Shown piece after piece: positions 53,141-61,588 of a stretch of 64,000 bases of DNA. The notes under the pieces are model-generated. The model was not told the DNA's origin, made no database searches, and saw only the letters and a list, made by a program, of their open reading frames with translations. This DNA comes from Gemmatimonadales bacterium (GTDB taxonomy: Bacteria; Gemmatimonadota; Gemmatimonadetes; Gemmatimonadales; GWC2-71-9): contig JACKDA010000002.1 in assembly GCA_020633775.1 (NCBI GenBank), positions 62,001 to 126,000 on the forward strand. Direction: 5' to 3'. The first letter of the stretch is position 1. Each line of letters begins with the position of its first letter. Both the position numbers and the translations under genes were made by a program.

Positions 53141-54552
53141 TAGTACTCCTGCACCTCCACCGGCCCCAGCCCCAGCTTCTCGATCCCGGGCCGGATCGTG
53201 GCGAGGTCGCCGACGACCACGACCGTCAGGCGGGTCGGGTCGAGATACCGGCGCGCGACCCGCTGCACGTCGGCCGCGGTGACCTTCCCCATCGCCACCA
53301 GCTCCTCGGCGGTGCGCGAGAGCGGGATCCCGAACACGACGCTGGTGCCGATCGCGCCGGCCACCTGGCGCGCGGTCTCGTAGTCGCCGAGGGCGCCGAG
53401 GACGAGGTAGTTGCGGGCGCGCTCGAGCTCGACCGGGTCGACCGGTTCGTCGCGGATCCGGCGGAACTGCTCGAAGAAGACCGCCAGCGAGGAGTCGGTG
53501 ACGTTGGTGCGCACCTGCGACGACGCCTGGAACGGTCCCGGCACCGGGCGCCACGAGAAGCCCGATCCCGCGCCGTAGCTGTAGCCGCGCTGCTCGCGCA
53601 GGATGTCGTTGAGCCGCGACGAGAACGAGCCGCCGAGGATGGTGTTCATCACCTCGAGCGCGGGGTAGTCGGGCGACTCGCGGTCGACGCCGGGCGCGCC
53701 GATCATGATCACCGACTGCGCGGCGCCCGGCTTGTCGACCAGGATCACCCGGGTCGCGGGCGTCGGCGCGGCGGCGATCGTCGCCGCGGGCGGGATCATC
53801 GTCCGCTCCGCGGGCGCGGTCCAGGCGCCGAGCTGCGTGGTCGCCCACTGGCGCGCCTCGGCGGGCGTGACATCGCCGGTGACGATCAGCACCGCGCGGC
53901 GCGGATCGGCGGTGCGATGCCAGAAGGTGCGGACCGCGGCCGAATCGAGGGCGGCGGTGCTCGCGGAATCGCCGTTCAGGTCCACGTGGTAGGGATGGCC
54001 GGCCGGGAAGATGTTGCGCGCGAACACCCGGCTCGCCACCTGGCCCGGCGAGTCCTTCGCCGACAGGAGGGCGGCCTGGCGCGCGGCGCGTTCCCGCGCC
54101 ACGTCGGCGCTCGCGAAGGTCGGCCGGAGGACCAGGTCGGCCATCAGCGCGAACGCCTCGCCGAAGGTGCGCTTCGGGCCCGAGACCGAGATGGTGATGT
54201 TGTCCCACCCGGCGCCCGCGCCGAGCGAGGCACCGAGGAAGTCGACCGCCTCCGCGAGCTCGAGCGCGCTGCGGCCGCCCGCCCCCTCGTCGAGCATGCC
54301 GGCGGTGAACGTCGCCAGCCCGGGCGGGGTCGCCGCGGTGCGGGCGCCGCCTTCGATCAGCAGTTGGGCGCTCACCAGCGGCACCTCGTCATTGCGCGAG
54401 GTGAGGATGGTGAGCCCGTTCGGGAGCCGCGCGGTGTCGACCGCGGGCAGCGTCAGCGCGGGCGCCGTGGCGAGCGGCGGGGCGGTGGTGACCTGGGCGC
54501 CGAGGGAACCGACGAGGCCGAGGCACGCGGCGGGGAGGAGCAGGCGGGTCAT
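53140..54552 (-). CDS. M16-family peptidase-like subunit, apparently inactive
   Basis: Exported M16 (pitrilysin/processing-peptidase) relative of 470 residues with a signal peptide ending GSLGAQV. Fold markers are present (RLPNGLTILTSRNDEVPLVSAQL, ILGGSFSSRLNDILREQRGYSYGAGS), but the place of the zinc motif HxxEH reads FTAGMLDEG, so zinc binding and catalysis are very unlikely. It overlaps the active partner gene by 4 bp (ATGA). Active/inactive M16 pairs are known to form heterodimers. GAGAAGC repeats abut its stop. Confidence 0.9.
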   Translation of the reverse strand: MTRLLLPAACLGLVGSLGAQVTTAPPLATAPALTLPAVDTARLPNGLTILTSRNDEVPLVSAQLLIEGGARTAATPPGLATFTAGMLDEGAGGRSALELAEAVDFLGASLGAGAGWDNITISVSGPKRTFGEAFALMADLVLRPTFASADVARERAARQAALLSAKDSPGQVASRVFARNIFPAGHPYHVDLNGDSASTAALDSAAVRTFWHRTADPRRAVLIVTGDVTPAEARQWATTQLGAWTAPAERTMIPPAATIAAAPTPATRVILVDKPGAAQSVIMIGAPGVDRESPDYPALEVMNTILGGSFSSRLNDILREQRGYSYGAGSGFSWRPVPGPFQASSQVRTNVTDSSLAVFFEQFRRIRDEPVDPVELERARNYLVLGALGDYETARQVAGAIGTSVVFGIPLSRTAEELVAMGKVTAADVQRVARRYLDPTRLTVVVVGDLATIRPGIEKLGLGPVEVQEY

Positions 54553-55895
54553 GGCGTCACCTCCCGGCGCACGGCGCCGAGCTCGGGCTTGCCTTCGGGA
54601 ACCACGCTGACGATCGCCCGCGGGCCCGTCAGGTAGCGCGCCACCACGCGGCGCACGTCGGCGGCGGTCACCGCCGTCAGGCGGGAGAGATCGCGATCGA
54701 ACCCGTCGGGGGTCCCGATCTCGTAGAAGTAGCCGTTGAGCTGGTCGGCCTTGCCGCCGACCGTCTGGATCCGCGACAGGAACCGCGACTCGATCACGTT
54801 GCGCGCCTGCTCCATCTCCCGGGCCGTCGGCCCCTCGCTCGCGAGCCGCTGCAGCTCCTCGTCGATCGCCCGCTGGATCCCCGGCAGCGCCACACCGGGC
54901 TTCGCCTGGGCGATGATCCCGAAGTCGCCCGCGAGCTTCTTGTGGTCGGGTCGCGCCGAGACGAACGTCACCGACTGGTCGTCGTACTGGAGCCGCTTGG
55001 TGAGGCGCGCGGTCTTCGAGCCGGTGAGGATCTGCGCCGCGACCTGCAGTGCGGCGTCGTCGGCGGCCCACGCCCGCACCGTCGGGAACTGGTAGTAGAG
55101 CCGCGCGAGCTGCACGCGGTCCTCGAGCAGCGCCAGGGTGTCCCGGGCGAGGGTCGGCTGGCTCGGCGTCGGGTAGCTGATCGCCGGGCCGCGCGGGATC
55201 GCGCCGAAGTACGTCCGCGCCAGCTCGAGCACCTCCGCGCGCGTGACGTCGCCCGCGACGACGACCGCGGCGTTGTTGGGCGCGTACCAGGTGCGGAAGA
55301 AGTCCTTGACGTCGTCGAGCGACGCCGCGGAGAGGTCGGCCATCGAGCCGATCACCGGCCACGAGTACGGGTGCCCCGACGGGTAGAGCAGCGGCGGCAT
55401 CACGTCGGCCACCTTGCCGTACGGCTGGTTCTCGTAGCTCTGCCGCCGCTCGTTCTTCACGATGTCGCGCTGGGCATCCACCTTCTCGGCGTCCATCGTC
55501 GGCAGCAGCCAGCCCATCCGGTCGGCCTCGAGCCAGAGCATCAGCGCCAGCGCGGAGCGGGGGCCGGACTCGTAGTAGTTGGTCCGGTCCTCGGTCGTCG
55601 AGCCGTTGTTGTTGGCGCCCGCCGCCTCGAGGAGCCGGTCGAACTGCGGATACGGCGCGTGCTCGGAGCCCATGAACATCAGGTGCTCGAACAGGTGCGC
55701 GAACCCGGTCCGGCCGGTCTTCTCGCTGCCGGAACCGACGTGGTACCAGGTGTTCACGGTCACGATCGGCGCCGAGTGGTCCTCGTGGACGATGACCACG
55801 AGGCCGTTGGCGAGGGTGTCGACGGTGGCCGGGACCGACAGCGCCTGCGCCGCGAGCGGCGGGGCGAGGAGGAGGGTCAGGAGTATGGATCGCAT
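54549..55895 (-). CDS. M16-family zinc metallopeptidase, active subunit
   Basis: Exported peptidase of 448 residues with a signal peptide ending APPLAAQA. The inverted zinc motif is intact at residues 67-71: GFAHLFEHLMFMGSE (HxxEH), with the third ligand Glu in the later VKNERRQSYENQPYG. The second half has the R/Y substrate-binding region (LTGSKTARLTKRLQYD). It is translationally coupled to the downstream inactive subunit, so the two probably form one enzyme in the periplasm. Upstream lies a nested repeat complex. Confidence 0.93.
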   Translation of the reverse strand: MRSILLTLLLAPPLAAQALSVPATVDTLANGLVVIVHEDHSAPIVTVNTWYHVGSGSEKTGRTGFAHLFEHLMFMGSEHAPYPQFDRLLEAAGANNNGSTTEDRTNYYESGPRSALALMLWLEADRMGWLLPTMDAEKVDAQRDIVKNERRQSYENQPYGKVADVMPPLLYPSGHPYSWPVIGSMADLSAASLDDVKDFFRTWYAPNNAAVVVAGDVTRAEVLELARTYFGAIPRGPAISYPTPSQPTLARDTLALLEDRVQLARLYYQFPTVRAWAADDAALQVAAQILTGSKTARLTKRLQYDDQSVTFVSARPDHKKLAGDFGIIAQAKPGVALPGIQRAIDEELQRLASEGPTAREMEQARNVIESRFLSRIQTVGGKADQLNGYFYEIGTPDGFDRDLSRLTAVTAADVRRVVARYLTGPRAIVSVVPEGKPELGAVRREVTP

Positions 55896-55920
55896 GGTTG
55901 GCCGGGGTTCAAGTGTTGGC

Positions 55921-56142
55921 GTGAAGCGTGAAGCGAGAAGCGAGAAGCGAGAGGACTGTCACCCTGAGCGCAGCGAAGGGAGGGCGCGAGTCATCCCGAG
56001 CGGAGCGCCCCGCAGGGGCGCGGAGTCGAGGGATCTGCACCTCCCGATCACGCCGACGTGCAGATCCCTCCGCTTCGGCCGCTTCGCGGCCTTCGGTCGG
56101 GATGACATCGCTCCTCGCTTCACGCTTCACGCTTCTCGTCTA
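55921..56142. repeat. Nested repeat complex between M16 and nuclease genes
   Basis: GAGAAGC/GTGAAGC units (55921-55954), a left half of the GTCACCCTGAG element (about 55958-55989), a full GTCATCCCGAG palindrome (55990-56106, with GGATCTGCAC/GTGCAGATCC arms), then GCTTCAC/GCTTCTC units (about 56113-56141). The right half of the second element is missing, unlike the copy at 52877-53140. The last unit reaches the stop codon of the downstream nuclease gene. Confidence 0.87.
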
Positions 56143-57534
56143 GATCTCGAACGTCTCCCCGTGCGTCGGGACATCGACCCGCGGCACCCCCTCCTCCTCG
56201 AGGATCTTCTTCATCGCCTCGAGCGAGTCGGGCTCGCCGTGGACACAGAACGCCCGGTGGACCGGGCGGCCGAGGTCGCGGAGCCAGCGGCGGAGCTCGT
56301 CCTTGTCGGCGTGGGCGGAGTAGCCGTTGATCGTGATCACCTCGGCCCCGATGTGCCGCTCCTCGCCGTAGATCCTGACGGGATCGCGCCCCTCCAGGAT
56401 TCGGCGACCGAGGGTGTGCTCGGCCTGGAAGCCGACGATCACGATGGCGTTCTTCGGGGAGTCGCCGTGGTTGATCAGGTGGTGCAGGATCCGGCCCGAC
56501 TCCATCATCCCGCTGGCCGCGATGATCACCGCCGGGCCGCCCAGGCCATTGAGCCGCTTCGAGTCGGCCACGTCGCGGATGTAGTGGACGTTCGGGTGGT
56601 CGAGGAGGTGGGCCTCCTCGCGGACCAGCGGCTCCGTCCGGTCGAAGATCTCCGGGTGCATCCGGAAGACATCGGTGGCCGCGAACGCCAGCGGCGAGTC
56701 GATATAGATGGGGATGTCCGGGATCGCGTCCTCGCGCAGCAGCTCGTGCAGCGCGTACACCAGCTCCTGGGTGCGCCCCAGCGCGAACGACGGGATCAGG
56801 ATCTTGCCGCCGCGCCTGGCCACCCTGCGGACGATCTCGCCCAGCATCTCGGAGGCGCTCCGCACGGTGCCGTGGCTCCGGAGCGCGTAGGTGCTCTCGA
56901 TGATCAGCGCGTCGATCGGGCCGCGCGGCGCCGACGGGTCGCGGATGATCGGCTGCTCCCAGCGGCCGATGTCGCCCGAGAAGACGATCCGCGGGTCGCC
57001 GTCGCGATCGCCCTGCAGCGCCACGCTGGCGCTGCCGAGGATGTGGCCCGCGTCGGTGAAGCTCGCCGTGTAGCCGGTGCCATCGACATGGAACGACCGA
57101 CCGTACGGATGTGCGTGCATCAACTCCTGCACCTTGAGCGCGTCGGCCGCGGTGTAGAGCGGCTCGGCCTCGGCGCCGGCGCGGCCGCGCTTCTGCAGGT
57201 AGCGGAAGTCGCTCTCCTGGATGTGCGCCGAGTCGGCGAGCATCACCGCGCAGAGATCGCGGGTCGCGGGGGTCGCGTGGATCGGGCCGTCGAAGCCGCG
57301 CTTCGCGAGCAGCGGCAGCCGGCCGGAGTGGTCGATGTGGGCGTGCGAGAGGATCACCGCATCGAGCTGGCGCGGATCGAACGGCGTCTCCGCGTTGAGG
57401 CGGTGCGATTCCTGGCGGCGGCCCTGGAAGAGGCCGGCGTCGAGCAGGATCCGGCGGCCGTGCGACTCGACGAGGTGACAGCTGCCGGTGACCTGCCCGG
57501 CGGCGCCCCAGAAGGTGATCGTGGTCTGGCTCAT
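56140..57534 (-). CDS. Beta-CASP metallo-beta-lactamase RNA nuclease, active paralogue
   Basis: CPSF73-like nuclease of 464 residues. Metal ligands and motifs are complete: LSHAHIDHSG (H64, H66, D68, H69), TDAGHILGSA (H164), FSGDIGR (D188), motif A IIESTYALRSH, motif B SGMMESGR and the last histidine in GYSAHADKDEL. Proteins of this type cleave RNA in bacteria and archaea. The ATG overlaps the stop of the DUF218 gene (ATGA). It is the last gene of the upp-pseudonuclease-DUF218-nuclease operon. Confidence 0.92.
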   Translation of the reverse strand: MSQTTITFWGAAGQVTGSCHLVESHGRRILLDAGLFQGRRQESHRLNAETPFDPRQLDAVILSHAHIDHSGRLPLLAKRGFDGPIHATPATRDLCAVMLADSAHIQESDFRYLQKRGRAGAEAEPLYTAADALKVQELMHAHPYGRSFHVDGTGYTASFTDAGHILGSASVALQGDRDGDPRIVFSGDIGRWEQPIIRDPSAPRGPIDALIIESTYALRSHGTVRSASEMLGEIVRRVARRGGKILIPSFALGRTQELVYALHELLREDAIPDIPIYIDSPLAFAATDVFRMHPEIFDRTEPLVREEAHLLDHPNVHYIRDVADSKRLNGLGGPAVIIAASGMMESGRILHHLINHGDSPKNAIVIVGFQAEHTLGRRILEGRDPVRIYGEERHIGAEVITINGYSAHADKDELRRWLRDLGRPVHRAFCVHGEPDSLEAMKKILEEEGVPRVDVPTHGETFEI

Positions 57535-58127
57535 GGCAGCACGCTCCGCAGCGCCACGACCGGCACCTTCGCGGCCTCGGCGAGGAGATAGGAGAGTTCG
57601 GTGCGGAAGCGCACCGAGATCGGCGAGGTCGCCGTCGGCGAGGTGTGGGCGACCAGCCCGACGCGGCGCGCCTCGAGCCGCAGCCGCGCCATGTGGAACG
57701 GGTCGCTGACGAGGATCACCCGCGTCAGCCCCTCGCCGGCGAGTCGCTCGGCGACGGCGTCCATCGACCCGGTCGTGCTGCGCCCCTCGGCGGCGACGAT
57801 CACCTGGTCGGGGGGGATCCCCTTGCTGGTCAGGTAGCGCTGCCCGGCGGTCGCCTCGCTCATCCGGTCGCCGCGCACGATCCCGCCGGTCACCACGATC
57901 AGCGGCGCCCAGCCGTCGCGGAAGAGCGTCGCGCCGTGGTCGAGTCGCGCCTGCAGCACCGGCGACGGCCGGCCGTCGTACTGGGCCGCGCCGAGGATGA
58001 CGATCGCGTCCGCCTCGACGCGCTGGTCGACCCGGGCGTAGAGCAGGACGATCAGGAACGAGAGGAGGTAGAGCCCGGCCACGGCGACCGAGAGCAGGGT
58101 GATCCACCGGCGGGTGGCACGACTCAG
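57531..58127 (-). CDS. DUF218 (YdcF/SanA-like) membrane protein
   Basis: A 198-residue protein with one N-terminal TM helix (ITLLSVAVAGLYLLSFLIVLLYA) and a DUF218 domain: AIVILGAAQYDGRPSPVLQARLDHGATLF, VVTGGIVRGDRMSEATAGQRYL, EGRSTTGSMDAVAERL, VILVSDPFHMARL. Such proteins act in envelope functions, but the reaction is not settled. The best start is CTG 58127, which overlaps the upstream stop as CTGA; an internal GTG would cut into the TM helix. The stop overlaps the nuclease ATG. Confidence 0.85.
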   Translation of the reverse strand: MSRATRRWITLLSVAVAGLYLLSFLIVLLYARVDQRVEADAIVILGAAQYDGRPSPVLQARLDHGATLFRDGWAPLIVVTGGIVRGDRMSEATAGQRYLTSKGIPPDQVIVAAEGRSTTGSMDAVAERLAGEGLTRVILVSDPFHMARLRLEARRVGLVAHTSPTATSPISVRFRTELSYLLAEAAKVPVVALRSVLP

Positions 58128-59479
58128 AAGGGGAACGACTCCCCCTCGCGCGGCACGATCACGTCGCGCACCCCCTCCTCGCGGAGGATGGTCACCATCA
58201 TCGCGACCGCGAGGTCGTCGCCGTGGACCACGAACGCGCGGCGGACCTCGCCGCCGAGCGAGCGGACCCAGGCGCGCAGCTCCTCGCCGTCGGCGTGGCC
58301 GCTGTAGGCCGGCATCGGGGTGACGGTCGCCTTCACCGGCACCTCCTGCGCCCCGATCCGCACCGAGGTGGCGCCGCGCTCGAGCTGGTCGCCGACCGAC
58401 TCCTCCTCCTGGAACGAGAGCAGCAGCACCGTGTTGCGCGCATCGGGGAGGCAGCGGCGCAGGTGGTGCGCCGCGCGCCCGGTGTCGCCCATCTCGCTCG
58501 GCGCGATGATGATCGCGGGCCCCTCGTGGGCCTCGAGCGCCTCGCGGCCGCCCTCGGCGCCGGCCTGGCGCACCAGCGCCTGGTCGAACGGGCCGCCGTG
58601 CGCGAGGTAGGCGTGCTCGCCGCGCGGGATCGCCTCGGGGTGCAGCCGCAGCACGGTGCTGTGCGAGATCGGCGCCGGCGTGTCGAGCCAGATCGGGAGG
58701 CGGGGGATCATCTCGCGGCGCCAGAGCTCCTGCACCGCGCGGATGAACTCGTGCACCGGACCGACGCTCGCGGCCGGGACGATCAGCTGGCCGCCGCGCT
58801 CGACCGTGGTGTTGATGATCGCCGCGAGCTCGTGCTGCGCGTCGCCGAACATCGGATGCTGCGCGTGGGCGAACGGGCCGCCGATGATCAGCGTGTCGAC
58901 GGTGCCCGGCATCGGCTCGGGGTCGCGCAGCAGCGGCGAGCCCGGCCGGCCGAGGCAGCCGGAGTAGACGATCCGGTGCGAGCCGCCCTCGCCGGTCCGC
59001 AGCTCGATGCTCGCCGAGCCGAGGACGTGGCCGGCGTCGGCGAACTCGAAGACCAGGTTGCGGCGGAGGTGGACCGCGCGGCGGTACGGCTGGCCCACCA
59101 CCAGCGCCTGGGCGGCGACGACGTCGGCAAGGGTATAGACCCCCTCGCCGCCGGTCACGTCGTGGCTCAGCGCCATCTCGGTGTGCAGCACCGCGGCGAG
59201 GTCGCGGGTGGCCGGCGTCGCATAGACCGTCCCGGTGAAGCCGTGGCGGACCAGCTGCGGGACCCGGCCGGCGTAGGCGAGGCCGGCCTGCGAGAGGAGC
59301 ACCGCGTTCACCTTGGCGGGGTCGAGCGGCAGCTCGCGGTTCTTCTCGGTGATCCCCACGCCGCCCTCGAACAGCCCCGCATCGAGCAGCACCCGCGCGC
59401 CGGCGGCCTCGAGGAGGATCATCGAGCCGGAGGCGGTGGCGGCGCCACCGAAGAAGGTCAGGGTGCGAGGTGCGCTCAT
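58124..59479 (-). CDS. Beta-CASP metallo-beta-lactamase paralogue, probably catalytically dead
   Basis: A 451-residue paralogue of the nuclease at 56140-57534, aligned without gaps over the first 80 residues. The metal-binding loop has changed to LSQAGLAYAG (Q64, G66, A68, Y69 replace H, H, D, H). The aspartate of SGD is a cysteine (VYSGCLGR), and motif A is IGGPFAHAQH instead of ESTY. Only the scaffold histidines of DAGHVLGSA and AYSGHADGEEL remain. Catalysis is thus very unlikely; it may bind RNA or pair with the active paralogue. It overlaps upp and the DUF218 gene by 4 bp. Confidence 0.9.
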   Translation of the reverse strand: MSAPRTLTFFGGAATASGSMILLEAAGARVLLDAGLFEGGVGITEKNRELPLDPAKVNAVLLSQAGLAYAGRVPQLVRHGFTGTVYATPATRDLAAVLHTEMALSHDVTGGEGVYTLADVVAAQALVVGQPYRRAVHLRRNLVFEFADAGHVLGSASIELRTGEGGSHRIVYSGCLGRPGSPLLRDPEPMPGTVDTLIIGGPFAHAQHPMFGDAQHELAAIINTTVERGGQLIVPAASVGPVHEFIRAVQELWRREMIPRLPIWLDTPAPISHSTVLRLHPEAIPRGEHAYLAHGGPFDQALVRQAGAEGGREALEAHEGPAIIIAPSEMGDTGRAAHHLRRCLPDARNTVLLLSFQEEESVGDQLERGATSVRIGAQEVPVKATVTPMPAYSGHADGEELRAWVRSLGGEVRRAFVVHGDDLAVAMMVTILREEGVRDVIVPREGESFPF

Positions 59480-60114
59480 GTCGTCCCGAAGGTTCGGTCG
59501 CCGGCATCACCGAGGCCGGGCAGGATATAGCCGTGCGCGTTCAGCTCGCGATCGAGCGCCGCGGCGACGATCGGCACGTCGGGGTGCGCCTCGTGCAGGC
59601 GGGCGATCCCCTCGGGTGCCGCCACCAGGCAGCAGAAGGTGAGCCGGACGGCGCCGGCCGCCTTCAGCTCGCGGATCGCCTCGATCGCCGACCCGCCGGT
59701 GGCGAGCATCGGGTCGAGGACCAGTACGTCATGATCGGCGATCGGTTCCGGCACCTTGAAATAGTAGGGGATCGCGCGGAGGGTGTCGTGATCGCGGTAC
59801 AGCCCGATGTGGCCGGTGCGTGCCTCGGGGATCAGGTCGCGGAAGCCGTCGACCATCGCCAGCCCGGCCCGGAGGATCGGGACCAGGGCGACCGGCCGCG
59901 CCAGCACCCGGCCGGTCATCGGCTCCATCGGGGTGGTGACGGGCTCCTCCCGGGTCGCCAGCGTGGCGGTGGCGGGCCAGGTCATCAGCGCCGCGATCTG
60001 GCGGACCAGCGCCGCGAAGGCCGCCGGGGCGGTCCCGGTGGCGCGGAGCCGGGCCAGCTTGTCGGCGAGGAGCGGATGGTCGAGGATCGTGACGCCGGGC
60101 GGCAGGGTGGGCAT
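59476..60114 (-). CDS. upp: Uracil phosphoribosyltransferase
   Basis: Salvage enzyme making UMP from uracil and PRPP; cytoplasmic, 212 residues. Landmarks: DHPLLADKLARLRATGTAPAAFAALV, PILRAGLAMVDGFRDLIPEARTGHIG, the PRPP motif VLVLDPMLATGGSAIEAI and the uracil-binding end ALDRELNAHGYILPGLGDAGDR. It heads the operon with the two beta-CASP genes; its stop overlaps the pseudonuclease ATG (ATGA). It is divergent from the methyltransferase-like gene, 62 bp away. Confidence 0.96.
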   Translation of the reverse strand: MPTLPPGVTILDHPLLADKLARLRATGTAPAAFAALVRQIAALMTWPATATLATREEPVTTPMEPMTGRVLARPVALVPILRAGLAMVDGFRDLIPEARTGHIGLYRDHDTLRAIPYYFKVPEPIADHDVLVLDPMLATGGSAIEAIRELKAAGAVRLTFCCLVAAPEGIARLHEAHPDVPIVAAALDRELNAHGYILPGLGDAGDRTFGTT

Positions 60115-60176
60115 GCCCAAAGGTCTCGCGGCTGGCCGAGGTTGGCAATCCGCGCCGGAGGGCGGATCATTGGAGG

Positions 60177-60644
60177 ATGACGGACGTCCCCGATCGCCCC
60201 GGTGTCGCCGCGCCGCCGCCACTGTTCTATGGTGTCGGCTTCCTGGTCGGCCTGCTCCTCGAGCGGCTGGTCCCCTCCGAGCTCTGGCACGTGCTGCCGG
60301 TCCCCACGCTGGGCGGCGGGGTGATGCTGGCCGGCCTGGCGCTGGTCCTCTGGGCCGGGGCCACCTTTGCGCGGCACCGGACCCCGGTGGCGCCCTACCG
60401 GGCCTCGACCACCATCGTCGAGACGGGGCCGTACCGGTTCACCCGCAACCCGATCTACCTCGGCATGCTGCTCTTCTACCTGGGTGGGGTCGCGTGGGCG
60501 GGGCGGCTGGGGCCACTGGTGATGCTGCCGCTGGTGATCCTGGCGCTGCAGCCGCTGGTGATCGCCCGGGAGGAGCGCTACCTGCTGGCCAAGTTCGGGG
60601 AGCGCTACCAGCGCTACCGCGAGCGGGTGCGGCGGTGGATCTAG
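60177..60644 (+). CDS. Isoprenylcysteine methyltransferase-like (ICMT/PEMT) membrane protein
   Basis: A 155-residue inner-membrane protein with three to four TM helices (LFYGVGFLVGLLLERL, GGGVMLAGLALVLWAGATF, LGPLVMLPLVILALQPLVI). The family signature is clear: TGPYRFTRNPIYLGMLL, then EERYLLAKFGERYQRYRERVRRW. Related proteins methylate phospholipids or prenylcysteines using SAM; the bacterial substrate is unknown. GGAGG precedes the ATG. The stop lies within the start of the next gene (10-bp overlap). Confidence 0.9.
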   Translation: MTDVPDRPGVAAPPPLFYGVGFLVGLLLERLVPSELWHVLPVPTLGGGVMLAGLALVLWAGATFARHRTPVAPYRASTTIVETGPYRFTRNPIYLGMLLFYLGGVAWAGRLGPLVMLPLVILALQPLVIAREERYLLAKFGERYQRYRERVRRWI

Positions 60645-61090
60645 CCGCCGACGCCGCGGCGCTCACGGCGGTCTGGCACGACCGGATGCCGCTCACCACC
60701 GCGCTCGGCGTCGAGATCGGCACGCTCGACGGCGAGCGACTCGAGCTGCTGCTGCCGCTGGCGCCCAACGTCAACCACAAGGGGACGGTGTTCGCCGGGT
60801 CACTCTCGGCGCTGGCGACGCTGGCCGGGTGGAGTGCGCTCTGGCTGGTGCTGCGCGAGGCGCATGAGCAGGCCCACGTGGTGATCCAGGACGCCAGGAT
60901 CCACTACAAGGTGCCGGCGCGCGGTGACGTGACCGCCCGGGTGGCGCTACCCGCGGGTGCGGCGCGGGAGAAGTGGTTGGGCGCGCTCGGCAAGAAGGGC
61001 CGAGCCCGGCTGGGGCTCGAGGTCGAGGTGGTCGACGCCGCCGGCGAGGTGGTGGCGACGTTCGAGGGGCGCTATGTGGCGCATCGGTAG
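60635..61090 (+). CDS. Thioesterase-domain protein (YiiD_C type)
   Basis: A 151-residue hot-dog-fold thioesterase-like protein: RMPLTTALGVEIGTLDG, LAPNVNHKGTVFAGSLSALATLAGW (the helix that follows the substrate tunnel), IHYKVPARGDV. It resembles the C-terminal domain of YiiD and related FabZ-like thioesterases; the substrate is probably an acyl-CoA or acyl-ACP. The GTG at 60635 overlaps the upstream gene by 10 bp; ATG at about 60686 is an alternative that would drop 17 residues. Confidence 0.82.
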   Translation: MDLAADAAALTAVWHDRMPLTTALGVEIGTLDGERLELLLPLAPNVNHKGTVFAGSLSALATLAGWSALWLVLREAHEQAHVVIQDARIHYKVPARGDVTARVALPAGAAREKWLGALGKKGRARLGLEVEVVDAAGEVVATFEGRYVAHR

Positions 61091-61264
61091 GGGGCGCTCA
61101 CCCGGTGTCTCGTGTCCGGACTATTTCGAGATTGACTGACCGATCAGCGCCCCAACGAGAAATCCCACGGCCCCACCGGGGACGACAACGATCGTCCGCG
61201 AGCCGGGGCTCGAGACTTCTCGGTGGTTGTCCGCGCTCCCCCGCGCCCCAACCCACGCTGGCGG

Positions 61265-61294
61265 ATTATATCGCTACGCGTTATAATACATCGC
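61265..61294 (+). promoter_or_regulatory. higBA promoter-operator
   Basis: ATTATATCGC (61265-61274) and GCGTTATAAT (61278-61287) form an inverted repeat with one mismatch. The right arm contains a perfect -10 box TATAAT (61282-61287), 7 nt before the higB GTG, so the message is probably leaderless and HigA can block it. In the gap 61091-61264 I see only an 8-bp stem (GGGGCGCT 61091-61098 with 61146-61153) and no gene. Confidence 0.75.
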
Positions 61295-61588
61295 GTGATA
61301 CGATCCTTCGCGGATGGCGCGACCGAGGACCTGTTCAACGGCATCAGTACGCGCCGGGCACGTCAGGCCTGTCCCGTGGCGCTCTGGCCAGTTGTCCGGC
61401 GCAAGTTGACCCAGCTCAACCGCGTTCGGGATCTGGCCGAGCTGCGAGTCCCGCCCGGCAACCGGCTGGAACGGCTACGCGGTGACCGGGCGGGGCAGCA
61501 CAGTATCCGCATTAACGAGAAATACCGGGTCTGTTTCCGGTGGGAAGATGGCCATGCCGACGAAGTCGAAGTCACGGACTACCACTAG
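61295..61588 (+). CDS. higB: HigB-type toxin (RelE superfamily)
   Basis: Ribosome-dependent mRNA endonuclease toxin of 97 residues. It matches the HigB pattern: MIRSFADGATEDLFNGISTRRAR, PVVRRKLTQLNRVRDLAELRVPPGNRLERLRGDRAGQ, and the core HSIRINEKYRVCFRW, ending EVEVTDYH. Start is GTG 61295 after TATAAT. The gene overlaps higA by 41 bp, the usual toxin-first order of higBA. Confidence 0.93.
   Translation: MIRSFADGATEDLFNGISTRRARQACPVALWPVVRRKLTQLNRVRDLAELRVPPGNRLERLRGDRAGQHSIRINEKYRVCFRWEDGHADEVEVTDYH

Noticed and set aside
61091..61294. A tRNA or a prophage attachment site upstream of higBA
   Set aside because: No tRNA acceptor stem or T-loop pattern and no integrase or direct repeats are visible.
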